From the NCBI GenBank assembly GCA_964632355.1, contig CAZWBW010000002.1:13385-77384 (forward strand): a DNA stretch of 64,000 bases, read 5' to 3'. Origin of the DNA: JALOAP01 sp964632355. Lineage in GTDB: Bacteria; Chloroflexota; Dehalococcoidia; Tepidiformales; Tepidiformaceae. A model generated the notes under the pieces. That model was not told where the DNA came from. It ran no database searches and saw only the letters and a list, made by a program, of their open reading frames with translations. The position numbers and the translations under genes were made by a program. Shown here piece by piece: positions 25,587 through 35,627 of the stretch. The stretch's first letter is position 1; every line of letters begins with the position of its first letter.

Positions 25587-25841
25587 ATGGCAGCTCGTCA
25601 ACCTCGCCGCCGCCGGCGTTCCGTCCCGGCCGCCGCGCTTCCGCGCCCGACCGCCGCTGCGCCTACCACGGACCAAACCCCGGCGCCGGCGCCCGCCACC
25701 ACATCGCGCCGCCGCACACCAGCGGTGCCCGAGCACCACATCACGACCGATTACAGCTACGTCCGGAAGGATCTCCTGGTGATCGCCGGCGTGAGCGTCG
25801 TGTCGCTCGGCTTCGTGGTGGCGATGTCGTTCGTTCTCTAG
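25587..25841 (+). CDS. Small single-pass membrane protein, unknown
   Basis: The 84-residue protein has an Arg/Pro/Ala-rich N-terminal half (about 1-50) and a C-terminal hydrophobic helix, LLVIAGVSVVSLGFVVAMSF. The arrangement predicts a cytoplasmic basic tail and a tail-anchored helix. No family is recognised. The base composition fits coding use here, but the short length keeps confidence moderate. Confidence 0.5.
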   Translation: MAARQPRRRRRSVPAAALPRPTAAAPTTDQTPAPAPATTSRRRTPAVPEHHITTDYSYVRKDLLVIAGVSVVSLGFVVAMSFVL

Positions 25842-25875
25842 TCCGAACTTCGCGTAGTTCCCGGGTGCTCGCTGG

Positions 25876-26373
25876 CTAGAACCGGCTCAGGTTCTGGTAG
25901 CACAGGTACACGCCGATGCCCGCCGCAACGAGCCCGTACAGGGCGATGTTGAATGGCACGAACAGCAGCGTCATCCCCCACGCAATCGCAATGCCGCCCG
26001 CAGCCAGCCATGCCACCACCGGACCGCGCTTGCGGCCGGTTGCGAAGTCCATCGCTTTCGTGAACGCCCACGAGAGGCCCGCGCCGAGGAAGATGCTGAA
26101 GAAGCCCACGGTGAACGGCAGTAGCACGAAGCCCCAGATGAGGCCCATCACGATGCCGCCGACGATCGCAGCGGCGGTCGCCTTCACCACATGCGTAGTG
26201 TCCAGCGAGTAGATGGGATTCTTCAGCGTCTTCGCGCAGTCCTTGCAGCGCGCTCCAACCGGTGACTGAACCAGGCAGCGTGGGCAGATTGGTGTTTCGC
26301 AGCGGCTACACCGCAGCGCAGTCTCGACGCCCGGGTCGCGGGGGCACTGAACGACCGTCGTCACCGGCGACAT
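25876..26373 (-). CDS. B-box zinc-ribbon membrane protein
   Basis: The 165-residue protein has an N-terminal zinc-binding region with eight Cys/His-type ligands (CPRDPGVETALRCSRCETPI, then CPRCLVQSPVGARCKDC), followed by about four hydrophobic segments (AAAIVGGIVMGLIWGFVLLP, FFSIFLGAGLSWAF, AWLAAGGIAIAWGMTLL, IALYGLVAAGIGVYL). This architecture resembles the zinc-finger front of rhomboid-associated proteins, but no protease motif (GxSG) is present. Function unknown. Confidence 0.75.
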   Translation of the reverse strand: MSPVTTVVQCPRDPGVETALRCSRCETPICPRCLVQSPVGARCKDCAKTLKNPIYSLDTTHVVKATAAAIVGGIVMGLIWGFVLLPFTVGFFSIFLGAGLSWAFTKAMDFATGRKRGPVVAWLAAGGIAIAWGMTLLFVPFNIALYGLVAAGIGVYLCYQNLSRF

Positions 26374-26450
26374 AACCAGTCCTTTCTCGAAGCGCGCAGG
26401 ACTGGTACAGCCCTCCGCTCCGTCGATCGTACCTCGCCCGGGTAAAGATG

Positions 26451-26897
26451 CTACTGCGCGGGCGTATCGTCCACCGCCACCAGCGCGAACGAGATCACAC
26501 CCTCCGCCGCGACCTTCCCATCGACGGTCGCACGGACGCTCCCCTTGCCCAGCGGCCCACGCATCTTGTCGAGTGTGAACTCCAGCCTGAGCTGATCGCC
26601 CGGCACCACCGGCCGCCGGAATCGCATGTTTTCGATGCCGCCGAACATCGGCAGCTTCCCGCTCGCATCCACATCCTTCAGCAACGCAACCGCGGCAACC
26701 TGCGCGAGCGCCTCCACGATGAGCACGCCGGGCATCACCTTCCGCCCGGGGAAGTGACCTTCGAAGAACCACTCGTTGGCGGTCACATTCTTGATGCCGG
26801 TCGCGCTTTTGCCCGGCTCGATTTCCTCGATCCGGTCGACAAGGAGGAAGGGGTAGCGGTGGGGGATGATCGCCTCGATAGCCTGAACGTCGAGCAT
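26451..26897 (-). CDS. fabZ: 3-hydroxyacyl-[acyl-carrier-protein] dehydratase
   Basis: The 148-residue hotdog enzyme has [14 protein letters not shown] and the active-site stretch [20 protein letters not shown] with His48 and Glu62. It dehydrates 3-hydroxyacyl-ACP in fatty acid synthesis. It is the sixth gene of the recA-recX-rny-ymdB-PHP run, separated from the PHP gene by 55 bases. Confidence 0.96.
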   Translation of the reverse strand: MLDVQAIEAIIPHRYPFLLVDRIEEIEPGKSATGIKNVTANEWFFEGHFPGRKVMPGVLIVEALAQVAAVALLKDVDASGKLPMFGGIENMRFRRPVVPGDQLRLEFTLDKMRGPLGKGSVRATVDGKVAAEGVISFALVAVDDTPAQ

Positions 26898-26952
26898 GTT
26901 CAGATTGTCGGACTGCGAGCCATCCCTGTCGAACTGAGACGGGCGCCGAACG

Positions 26953-27816
26953 TCAGGCCCTCACAGGGCGCCCGGTATCGACGCATTTGCTTTCGAGGAA
27001 CGCCACAAACGCGTCGACAGCCTCGTCCGGGAACGGGATGTCGCCGATCTCGCGGTCGTCCGGGTTGCCCAGGCCGTGGTAGTCGCTTCCGCCCGACATC
27101 GCGAGCCCGAGCCGTTCGGCGAGCTGCCGCATCGCCTCCACAGTCTCGGCGTCGTAGTGCTTGTAGTACACCTCGAGCCCGTCGAGTCCCCATTCGGCGA
27201 GCTGCGCAACGAGTTCGGGATAGTCCTCGCCCATGAAGATGGCGTGCGCGCAGAACACCACGCCACCAGCGTCGTGTACCCGCGCAATTGCTTCCTCCGG
27301 CGAAAGCTTCTCCCGGTTCACATCCGCTGGTTTGCCGTTGCCCAGCCAGAGGTCGAACGCCTCCTGCACCGAACTCACGTAGCCGGCCTCTACCAGCGCC
27401 CGGGCGACGTGTGGACGCCCAACCGTTGCCTCGCCCGCGATTTCGAACACGCGGTTCACATCGAGCGGCATCCCATGCGACGCGAGGATGTCGACGATCT
27501 TCTGCGTGCGGCCGATGCGCCCCTCCCGCTGCGACGCGAGAAACTCCTGCAGGGGCTGGTGATTCACATCGAAACCGAAGGCGAGCAGGTGGGTGTCTAT
27601 CGGCCCCATGTCGGTGCTCAGTTCCAGCCCCGGGATGAGCCGCAGGCCCAGCCGATCCGCGGCTGCTTTCGCTTCCGCGTACCCCTCGGTCGTGTCGTGG
27701 TCGGTCAGCGACAGTACCCGGACCCCGCGCTTCGCCGCCGTCTCCATCACCCATGTGGGCGAATGCACCCCGTCTGAGGCAGTGCTGTGCAGGTGAAAGT
27801 CCCCCTTGGCGCCCAT
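26953..27816 (-). CDS. PHP-domain phosphoesterase
   Basis: The 287-residue protein has the PHP metal-binding motifs: [11 protein letters not shown] (6-16), LTDHDT, the PGLELS Glu, VFCAHA and GSDYHG. It resembles the YciV/RNase AM (TrpH-type) group that hydrolyses 3',5'-bisphosphonucleotides or short RNA 5' ends. The start overlaps the stop of the preceding phosphoesterase gene by one base (TGATG), implying coupling with ymdB and rny and a possible role in RNA turnover. Confidence 0.88.
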   Translation of the reverse strand: MGAKGDFHLHSTASDGVHSPTWVMETAAKRGVRVLSLTDHDTTEGYAEAKAAADRLGLRLIPGLELSTDMGPIDTHLLAFGFDVNHQPLQEFLASQREGRIGRTQKIVDILASHGMPLDVNRVFEIAGEATVGRPHVARALVEAGYVSSVQEAFDLWLGNGKPADVNREKLSPEEAIARVHDAGGVVFCAHAIFMGEDYPELVAQLAEWGLDGLEVYYKHYDAETVEAMRQLAERLGLAMSGGSDYHGLGNPDDREIGDIPFPDEAVDAFVAFLESKCVDTGRPVRA

Positions 27817-28583
27817 CAGCCCACCATCCTGTCACAACGTTCGATGCGTACTGCCCGGCGGGTCGCAGGGTCGGCTTCGATGAAGACGCCGTTCACCACC
27901 GCGGGACCCTTTGCGGCCGGCAGGCGCGTCGGCATCTGTGTCAGGAACCGGCGAAGCACCGCGTCGACCTCGTCGCCGATGACCGAATCCCGCGCCCCGC
28001 ACATGCCGGCGTCACTGCAGTACGCCGTCCCCCGCGGCAGCACCCGGTGGTCGGCCGTCGGGACATGTGTATGCGTTCCGACCACCGCCGTCACGCGCCC
28101 GTCGAGGTACCAGCCCATCGCCTGCTTCTCGCTCGTCGCCTCCGCATGCAGGTCGACGAAGATGAACTGGTTCGGGTCGATCGTTGCGAGCACCCGGTCC
28201 ATCGCGCGGAAGGGATCGTCGTATTCGCCGCCCATGAAGGTCCGGCCAATCACGTTCACCACCGTGAGGTCCCCCACGGTCGCGACGCCATGGCCCGGTA
28301 CCCCTTCCGGATAGTTGATCGGGCGGAGGATGGTGGGCGTCGAATCGAGGTAGTCGTAGATCTCGCGGTGCTGGAACGTGTGGTTCCCGCCCGAAATCAC
28401 GTCCACCCCGCACGCGAACAGCTCGTCCGCCTGGGCCGGCATGATGCCGCGCCCGCCAGCGGAGTTCTCGCCGTTCACCACCACGTAGTCCAGTTCGAGT
28501 TCCCGCCGGAGTTGCGGGACGACCTGCCGTACCGCGTTTCGTCCCGCGCTTCCGACGACATCACCAAGGAAAAGTAAACGCAT
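27816..28583 (-). CDS. ymdB: YmdB-type (TIGR00282) metallophosphoesterase
   Basis: The 255-residue protein has the calcineurin-like motifs FLGDVVGSAGR, VVNGENSAGG, GGNHTF, VDLHAEATSEK and GTHTHVPTADH of TIGR00282. In Bacillus subtilis YmdB hydrolyses 2',3'-cyclic nucleotides and affects RNase Y-linked regulation. Here it directly follows rny (adjacent stop and start), the same gene order as in Bacillus. Confidence 0.93.
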   Translation of the reverse strand: MRLLFLGDVVGSAGRNAVRQVVPQLRRELELDYVVVNGENSAGGRGIMPAQADELFACGVDVISGGNHTFQHREIYDYLDSTPTILRPINYPEGVPGHGVATVGDLTVVNVIGRTFMGGEYDDPFRAMDRVLATIDPNQFIFVDLHAEATSEKQAMGWYLDGRVTAVVGTHTHVPTADHRVLPRGTAYCSDAGMCGARDSVIGDEVDAVLRRFLTQMPTRLPAAKGPAVVNGVFIEADPATRRAVRIERCDRMVG

Positions 28584-30113
28584 TTATCGAGCGTATTCGG
28601 TCGCCCGCGTTTCACGGACGACAGTCACTTTGATCTGGCCGGGGTAATCCATCGTTTCTTCGATCTGCTTGCTCACGTCGCGCGCCAGCCGCATCGCCTC
28701 GAGATCGTCGATTTGCTCCGGCTTCACGATGATGCGCACTTCACGCCCGGCCTGGATAGCAAACGCCGACTCGACGCCCTTGTAGCCCTTGGCGATGCTC
28801 TCGAGCGTCTCCAGCCTCTTGATGTAGTTCTCGAGCGACTCCCGCCGGGCACCCGGGCGCCCGCCGCTGACCGCGTCGGCCATCATCACGATGATCGCCT
28901 CCACGGTCCGTGGCTCCACCTCTTCGTGGTGTGCCTCGATGGTATGCGCGATCGCCTCCTTCACCTTGTACCGGCGGGCGATCTCCGCACCGATGAGGGC
29001 GTGTGTGCCCTCCACCTCGTGGTCGACCGCCTTGCCGAGGTCGTGGAGGAAGCCGCCCGCGCGAGCCACATCGGCGTCCGCACCGATCTCCTGCGCGATC
29101 ATCGCCGCGATGTGCGCCGTCTCGATCGAGTGGCGCATCACGTTCTGTCCGTAGCTCGTCCGGTACCGAAGCCGGCCGAACACCTTGAGCACTTCCGGAT
29201 GCAGGTTCAGGACGCCCGCTTCGATAGCGGCCGCCTCGGCCGCTTCCATCATGGTCGTCTCGACCTCGCGCCGGGCTTTCGCCACGGCCTCCTCGATGCG
29301 CGTCGGGTGGATGCGGCCGTCCTGCACCAGGTTCGTGAGCGCCACGCGTGCGATCTCTCGCCGCACAGGGTCGAAGCAGCTCACGGTCACCGCGTCGGGC
29401 GTGTCGTCGATGATCAGGTCGACGCCCGTCGCGGCCTCGATGGCCCGGATGTTCCGGCCTTCGCGACCGATGATGCGGCCCTTCATCTCCTCGTTCGGAA
29501 TCGGCACTACCGAGACAGTCGTCTCGGCCGTCACTTCCGACGTGTACCGCTGGATGGCCGCGGCGAGGATCTTCCGGGCACGCTGCGCTGCGGTCGCCTC
29601 GACTTCCTTTTCCATTTCGCGCACGCGGCGGCCAGCCTCGTCGCGAATCTCCACGTCCACCGCGGCGAGAAGCTGTTGGCGAGCTTCTTCGACGCTCAGG
29701 TTGGCAATTCGTTCGATTTCACGAAGCTGCTGCTGCCGGAGTTCCTCCGCTTCTGCGCGGAGCCGCTCGATCTCCTTTTCGCGTTCACGAAGCGCCGCGT
29801 CTCGCTTCTCCAGGTTCTCGGTCTTACGGTCGAGGCTCTCTTCTTTCTGCGCGAGCCGCTGCTCGATTCGGGTTACTTCCGCTCGACGTTCGCGTATTTC
29901 GTTCTCGAGTGTGTTCCGAAGCTGAAGAGTCTCCTCTTTCGCTTCAAGAAGCAGCTCTTTCTGCCGTGTTTCGGCCTCTGCAAGGATTCGGCTTGCCTGT
30001 TCCTCTGCTTGCTGCAGTGATATTCCAGCGGAGCGCTGGCGCACCAGGAGGGCGGCGCCTGCTCCAATGATCAATCCCGCAACGAGGCCGACGATAACGA
30101 GTATCGCCAGCAT
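28584..30113 (-). CDS. rny: Ribonuclease Y
   Basis: The 509-residue protein has an N-terminal membrane anchor (ILVIVGLVAGLIIGAGAALL), a long coiled coil to about residue 195 rich in Glu, Arg and Gln, a KH domain (GRIIGREGRNIRAIEAATGV) and an HD domain (GFLHDLGKAVDHE). RNase Y is the membrane-bound endoribonuclease that starts mRNA decay in many bacteria. The gene sits between recX and ymdB. Confidence 0.96.
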   Translation of the reverse strand: MLAILVIVGLVAGLIIGAGAALLVRQRSAGISLQQAEEQASRILAEAETRQKELLLEAKEETLQLRNTLENEIRERRAEVTRIEQRLAQKEESLDRKTENLEKRDAALREREKEIERLRAEAEELRQQQLREIERIANLSVEEARQQLLAAVDVEIRDEAGRRVREMEKEVEATAAQRARKILAAAIQRYTSEVTAETTVSVVPIPNEEMKGRIIGREGRNIRAIEAATGVDLIIDDTPDAVTVSCFDPVRREIARVALTNLVQDGRIHPTRIEEAVAKARREVETTMMEAAEAAAIEAGVLNLHPEVLKVFGRLRYRTSYGQNVMRHSIETAHIAAMIAQEIGADADVARAGGFLHDLGKAVDHEVEGTHALIGAEIARRYKVKEAIAHTIEAHHEEVEPRTVEAIIVMMADAVSGGRPGARRESLENYIKRLETLESIAKGYKGVESAFAIQAGREVRIIVKPEQIDDLEAMRLARDVSKQIEETMDYPGQIKVTVVRETRATEYAR

Positions 30114-30242
30114 TGATGTTCTCCAGAACCGTCATGAGAGACGACATAAGAATTATCCAGCCAGAAAAAACTGGTGGGGCTTGAGCGGATCGTACGCTCC
30201 CGCGATGCAGGCCGTCAAAAGGTTACTCGGACGCGAGTTACA

Positions 30243-30923
30243 TCACGCCAGCGCGTCTTCCTCGGCCGCCTTCACTTCCCCGCGTTCCACCAGTTCGGCC
30301 CAGACAGTGCGAAGTGCCTGGGTGATCACGTCGAAGTCGAACCCGCGCCGCCGCAGGAACCCACCGACCTTCTTGAGGAACGTGTCATAACTCTCGATCG
30401 CTGAACCGCGCGCCCGGCTCCGGGCGAGTTCCAGCGCCGTCTCGAGGTCGTCGACATCGCGCGTCACAAGATCGACAGACGCCGGGTCGATGCCCCGGCC
30501 CAGGAGTTCGTACCGCAAGAGCCGCCGTCCGCGCGGTGAGAGCCGCTTACGGTCCTCGACCCAGGCGCGCGCAAACTGCTCGTCGTCGAGGAGACCCGCT
30601 CGCCGGAGTCGCTCGATCTCCTCGTCCACGATGCCCGCCGGGATGCCTCGCATGCTCAGCCGTGCGCGCATTTCCTTCTCGCTGCGTGCCCGGTGCGAAA
30701 GCAGGCGCAGCGCCGCTGCGTGGGCCTGCGCGCGCTGCTCGGCCAGTTCGAGTGCCTTCACCAATTCGTCCGTGAGGACGTCGCCCGAACGAACCCCCAG
30801 CTCATCGCACGCCTCGGCGCTGAACACCAGTTCGCGTCCATCGTCGATGACGAGCACACGCTGGCGCCCCTGGCGTGTCCCACGAATCTCAACAATCAGG
30901 CCTGGTTGGGGAGGTTCGTCCAT
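30243..30923 (-). CDS. recX: Regulatory protein RecX
   Basis: The 226-residue protein has RecX helical repeats: LRLLSHRARSEKEMRARLSM, RLRRAGLLDDEQFARAWVED, the SPRGRRLLRYELLGRGID segment, and a C-terminal FLKKVGGFLRRRGFDFDVI. The first 70 residues form a separate N-terminal region. RecX limits RecA filament growth. It lies 10 bases after the recA stop, so it should be co-induced by DNA damage. Confidence 0.92.
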   Translation of the reverse strand: MDEPPQPGLIVEIRGTRQGRQRVLVIDDGRELVFSAEACDELGVRSGDVLTDELVKALELAEQRAQAHAAALRLLSHRARSEKEMRARLSMRGIPAGIVDEEIERLRRAGLLDDEQFARAWVEDRKRLSPRGRRLLRYELLGRGIDPASVDLVTRDVDDLETALELARSRARGSAIESYDTFLKKVGGFLRRRGFDFDVITQALRTVWAELVERGEVKAAEEDALA

Positions 30924-30932
30924 TTGATTGCG

Positions 30933-31985
<1,053 letters not shown>

Positions 31986-32062
31986 GCGTCACCGCCGTTG
32001 AGCTGCTGCGCTATTCTACCATTGCACTTCGCGCGCTTCGCATGCTACAACGGCTCCCGGTA

Positions 32063-32078
32063 TAGAACAACCGTTCTA
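32063..32078. promoter_or_regulatory. LexA (SOS) box upstream of recA
   Basis: The 16-base palindrome TAGAAC-AACC-GTTCTA has the GAAC-N4-GTTC core of Gram-positive and Chloroflexota LexA operators. It lies between the divergent recA and VOC genes, 78 bases from the recA start and 30 bases from the VOC start, so it might control both. Confidence 0.8.
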
Positions 32079-32107
32079 GGCCGCACCTTCCGCTAGAGGA
32101 GCTGAGC

Positions 32108-32518
32108 ATGCAAACCAGGCTCGGGCACATCCAGGTCAACGTCACGCCCGCCAACCTCCAGTTCTACCGTGACCTCATGTCTTTTCTCGGCTGGCAGACC
32201 ATCTACGATGGCGAGTTCGGCATCGGTGTTATGGCCGAAGGTGAGCCGAGCGTCTGGTTTGTCGCAGCCGCAAACGGTGCGAAGAACGACTACGATGGCG
32301 TTGGCATGAACCACCTCGGCATCGATGCTAGCAGCCAGGCCGAGGTCGACCAGGTCGTCGAATACATTCAGCAGCGCGGCATCTCGCCCCTCTTTGAAAC
32401 ACCGCGTCACCGCCCCGACTTCGCACAGGACGAGAACTCTACCTACTACCAGGTGATGTTCGAATCCCCGGACCGTGTCCTCTTCGAAGTTGTGTACCGC
32501 GGCCCAAAGTCTGCCTAG
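32108..32518 (+). CDS. VOC (glyoxalase/dioxygenase-like) protein
   Basis: The 136-residue protein has two beta-alpha-beta-beta-beta modules, with RLGHIQVNVTPANLQFYRD at the start, NHLGIDASSQAEVDQVVEYI and MFESPDRVLFEVVYRG at the end. His7, His60ish and the final Glu are plausible metal ligands, as in glyoxalase-fold enzymes. The substrate is unknown. It starts 30 bases from the SOS box at 32063-32078 and could share that control. Confidence 0.82.
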   Translation: MQTRLGHIQVNVTPANLQFYRDLMSFLGWQTIYDGEFGIGVMAEGEPSVWFVAAANGAKNDYDGVGMNHLGIDASSQAEVDQVVEYIQQRGISPLFETPRHRPDFAQDENSTYYQVMFESPDRVLFEVVYRGPKSA

Positions 32519-32520
32519 CA

Positions 32521-32552
32521 CCCTTCTGTGCCGCGCCGCCGGGCACGAAGGG
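32521..32552 (+). terminator. Hairpin after the VOC gene
   Basis: An inverted repeat CCCTTC-GTGCC / GGCAC-GAAGGG, with one mismatch, lies directly after the VOC stop. It has no T-tract, so it may be a weak or Rho-assisted terminator. Confidence 0.45.
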
Positions 32553-32700
32553 ATGAGGTCCGGAAAGCCCCCTTCCGCACCGGTATAAGGCTTTCTCAGC
32601 GCCGCATAAGCGCTTGGCCATTGCCGCGCGCCGACCCGGCCATCCAGAATCGGCGGCGCGCTGGCAGGGCGACCAAACCCTGCCGCGCGCTGGAGGGCTC

Positions 32701-33576
32701 ATGACTCAGGCAGCGGACGATCTCCGAGTGCAGGACGGCGTGCTTTGTGGCGGGCTCCGGCGGCCAATCAACCGGGCCCGGGACGTGAAAGGGAGCATCC
32801 ACGACGACGAAACCGCCACGCGCCTCGGTATGCGCGGCGGCACGGTCGCGGGCTCCGTGCACATGGACCTCTTCGGCCCGCTCCTCCTCGAAACGTGGGG
32901 CGAACGCTGGTGGGAACGGGGCACGCTCTCCCTCTACTTCGTCAACGCCACCACCGACCGTGAGCCCGTGAGGGCGTTCCTCCGGCTGCCTGAAGACCCA
33001 CGCGCCGACTCCCAGGTGGATGTGTGGATCGAGCGCGAGGACGGGATGCGCGTGGCCGAAGGTACTGCTTCGGTGGGCAACTGCACCGAACCTACGGCCC
33101 TTCTCCGAAGGCCGCTCGACCGGTTCGATCCCGGGGAGCTGCGGATCCTCAAGGATGTTCGCCCCGGCGATCCCATCGCCCCCACCGAGGGGATGGTGAC
33201 CTCCGAGACGGTCGCCGAACACCTGCAATACACGACCGACCCCCTCGAGATGTCAACCAGGTCGAAGTGGGGCCGTCCGGTGGTGCCGATCACCTGCTAC
33301 ATCCGCCTTCTCTATCAACAGGCAGCCGCTCCCCTTCGTAGCCGCATCAAAGACGTGGTGGGGCTCTTCGGCGCCATCGAAATTCGCAACATTAACGGCC
33401 CGCTGCTGGTCGACGAACCCTACCGGCTCGGCGGCGAAGTCGTCGCCGTCGGGCAGAGCCCCAAGACCGAGTACTACTGGTACGAAACCTGGGCCGACGA
33501 CCAGTCCGGCAAACGCGTGGCAGAGCACCGCATGCTTTCGCGGTTCATGAAGGCATCGAGCCCCCTGTACCAGTAA
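32701..33576 (+). CDS. Hotdog-fold protein of an acyl-CoA gene cluster
   Basis: The 291-residue protein appears to hold two hotdog-like halves: one around GSIHDDETATRLGMRGGTVA and SLYFVNATTDREPV, another around YRLGGEVVAVGQSPKTEYYW and RVAEHRMLSRF. The GTVAGSVHMDL stretch resembles the hot-dog helix of MaoC-type enzymes. It is followed 50 bases later by an acyl-CoA dehydrogenase, so it probably acts on CoA thioesters. The start at 32701 follows GGAGGGCTC. Confidence 0.65.
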   Translation: MTQAADDLRVQDGVLCGGLRRPINRARDVKGSIHDDETATRLGMRGGTVAGSVHMDLFGPLLLETWGERWWERGTLSLYFVNATTDREPVRAFLRLPEDPRADSQVDVWIEREDGMRVAEGTASVGNCTEPTALLRRPLDRFDPGELRILKDVRPGDPIAPTEGMVTSETVAEHLQYTTDPLEMSTRSKWGRPVVPITCYIRLLYQQAAAPLRSRIKDVVGLFGAIEIRNINGPLLVDEPYRLGGEVVAVGQSPKTEYYWYETWADDQSGKRVAEHRMLSRFMKASSPLYQ

Positions 33577-33626
33577 CCCCTGGCCGAATTCGACCCAGGC
33601 ACTGAAGCGATTCCGCAGGAGCACGG

Positions 33627-34808
33627 ATGAGATTCACCGATACACCCGAACTGGCGGAGTGGCGCGCCACCGTGCGCGCCTTCGTTCAAGAACACTGGAA
33701 CGATCCCGACGACCATGACCCCCTGGCCACCCACGGGCCGAACGCAAAGGGGTACGAAGTGCCGAGCGAGGTCACCCGCGCCTGGCTCGACAAACTGGCC
33801 GCCCGCGGCTGGATTGCACCTGCGTGGCCGAAGGAGTACGGCGGCGCAGGCCTCTCGGTGCTGGAGCAGTTCGTGCTGAACCAGGAGCTCCACGAAGCAG
33901 GGGCGCCCACAAGCCGCCCCATGATGAACCTCGTTGGGCCCACCATCATGATTCACGGCACCGACGAGCAGAAGGCGGAGCACCTGCCACCGCTCCTTCG
34001 CGGCGAAGTCCAGTGGTGCCAGGGGTTCAGCGAACCCGGCGCAGGCTCCGACCTGGCCAGCGTCCAGACCCGCGCCGTTCGCGACGGCGATGACTACGTC
34101 ATCAACGGCCAGAAAATCTGGACGTCCGGGGCGCATACGGCGCAGTGGATGTTCATGCTGGTCCGCACCGATCCGGACGCCCCCAAGCACCGTGGCATCT
34201 CATACCTGCTCGTCCCAATGGATTCGCCCGGCATCACCGTTCGCCCCCTGATCAATATGGCCGACGGACATGCCTTCAACGAGGTCTTTTTCGAGGATGT
34301 CCGCGTCCCCGTAAGGAACCGCGTTGGCGAGGAGAACCGGGGCTGGTACGTCGGCGCCACCACGCTCGACTTCGAACGCTCCAACATCTCCCGACCTATC
34401 CAGGCCCGGAAGACCCTTCGTCGCCTCTGCGCCTTCATCCGAGAGCGTGCCAGCCGCAACCCCGTTCCCGATGCGCATCGCATGGAAATCGCCGATCGCG
34501 CGGTCGAGACGGCAGTCTGTGAATTGCTCTCGTACTCGGTCGTCTCCATCCAGGCCGAGGGCCGGGTGCCGAACATGGAGGCCTCGATGTGCAAGATGTT
34601 CGGCTCCGAACTGGTGCAGCGCGTCGCGCGGACGGAGATGCAGGTGACCGGCATGGCCGGCCAGCTCCGGGCCCACCCGCGGCTCGAGGAGCACGGGCTG
34701 AGCCCCGCGATGGCATATCTGAGTGTCATCCCTGCTACCATCGCCGCCGGTTCGAGCGAGATTCAGCGCAACATCATCGCGACCCGCGGGCTCGGCCTGC
34801 CGCGCTAG
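33627..34808 (+). CDS. Acyl-CoA dehydrogenase family protein
   Basis: The 393-residue flavoprotein has the FAD/substrate motifs WCQGFSEPGAGSDLAS and GQKIWTSGAHTAQW, RPLINMADGHAFNEVFFEDV, and the C-terminal IPATIAAGSSEIQRNIIATRGLGLPR (given in part). In medium-chain enzymes the catalytic Glu lies in YEGT before SQIQR; here that stretch is AAGSSEIQR, with Ala in its place, so the base must lie elsewhere or the partner gene supplies it. It should oxidise an acyl-CoA and reduce an electron-transfer flavoprotein. Confidence 0.88.
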   Translation: MRFTDTPELAEWRATVRAFVQEHWNDPDDHDPLATHGPNAKGYEVPSEVTRAWLDKLAARGWIAPAWPKEYGGAGLSVLEQFVLNQELHEAGAPTSRPMMNLVGPTIMIHGTDEQKAEHLPPLLRGEVQWCQGFSEPGAGSDLASVQTRAVRDGDDYVINGQKIWTSGAHTAQWMFMLVRTDPDAPKHRGISYLLVPMDSPGITVRPLINMADGHAFNEVFFEDVRVPVRNRVGEENRGWYVGATTLDFERSNISRPIQARKTLRRLCAFIRERASRNPVPDAHRMEIADRAVETAVCELLSYSVVSIQAEGRVPNMEASMCKMFGSELVQRVARTEMQVTGMAGQLRAHPRLEEHGLSPAMAYLSVIPATIAAGSSEIQRNIIATRGLGLPR

Positions 34809-34828
34809 CGACGGAAGGAGTTCGGTCC

Positions 34829-35611
34829 ATGAGCTACGAGTTCATCCTTGTGGAGCGCCAGGGCGATATCGGCATCGTCACGCTGAACCGCCCAGAACGC
34901 ATGAACGCCATGACCTCCGAGATGTCGCAGGAGTACAACGATGCCGTCGCTGAGCTGAACGACGACCCCAGCATCGGCGCCATCGTCATCACCGGTGCGG
35001 GCCGCGCGTTCTGCGCCGGGGTCGACATCTCTCGCTTCGAAGACAACGTTCGCGAAAAGGACGGCGAGACGGTCGTGCGGCCACAGCCGCGCTTCAACTG
35101 GGTGGAGTACGTGCGCCAGGCAAAGCCCATCGTCGTCGCTATCAACGGCGCATGCATCGGGGCAGGGCTCACGCGCGTGCTTGCCTGCGACGCCCGCATC
35201 GCATCGGAGAAGGCGACGTTCTCGATGCGCTTCGTCCGTGTTGGCATCGTGCCCGAACTCGGCAGCACGCAACTCCTCGCACAGGTCGTCGGGCTGCAGA
35301 ACGCCGTGGATCTCTCGCTTTCCGGGCGCACCATCGATGCTCACGAGGCGGAACGGATCGGTCTCGTGCTCAAGACGGTGCCCCACGACGAACTCATGCC
35401 CAGCGCCCTTGCGCTCGCCCGCGAGTACGCGTCTATCGGCCCCGAATGTCTGCTCGAAACCAAGCGCCTCATCTACGCAAACTGCGTCGAACAGGACATC
35501 TCGCTCGTGATGAAGCGCGAGGGCGAAGCGCTCGCCCGGCGGAGAGGCTCGGCGGAGCAGCGTGAGGCGGTGCTGGCGTTCCGCGAGAAACGCGAGCCAA
35601 AGTTCCGCTAG
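34829..35611 (+). CDS. Enoyl-CoA hydratase/isomerase family protein (crotonase C)
   Basis: The 260-residue crotonase has VTLNRPERMNAMTSEM, GAGRAFCAGVDISRFE, AINGACIGAGLTRVL and VRVGIVPELGSTQLLAQVVG. As in the paralogue at 14498-15310, only the PELGS glutamate is present and the other hydratase Glu is replaced. An isomerase-type reaction is therefore favoured. It lies 20 bases after the acyl-CoA dehydrogenase and directly before a CoA-transferase, forming a small acyl-CoA operon. Confidence 0.84.
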   Translation: MSYEFILVERQGDIGIVTLNRPERMNAMTSEMSQEYNDAVAELNDDPSIGAIVITGAGRAFCAGVDISRFEDNVREKDGETVVRPQPRFNWVEYVRQAKPIVVAINGACIGAGLTRVLACDARIASEKATFSMRFVRVGIVPELGSTQLLAQVVGLQNAVDLSLSGRTIDAHEAERIGLVLKTVPHDELMPSALALAREYASIGPECLLETKRLIYANCVEQDISLVMKREGEALARRRGSAEQREAVLAFREKREPKFR

Positions 35612-35627
35612 CCCCGACGCGGCGAAA

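Noticed and set aside
29185..29925. Long open frame opposite rny
   Set aside because: Antisense shadow of the GC-rich coiled-coil coding sequence; no recognisable protein features.
30174..30240. Terminator upstream of rny
   Set aside because: The small GAGCG/CGCTC hairpin is too far from the T run (TTTTTT) to act as a standard terminator.
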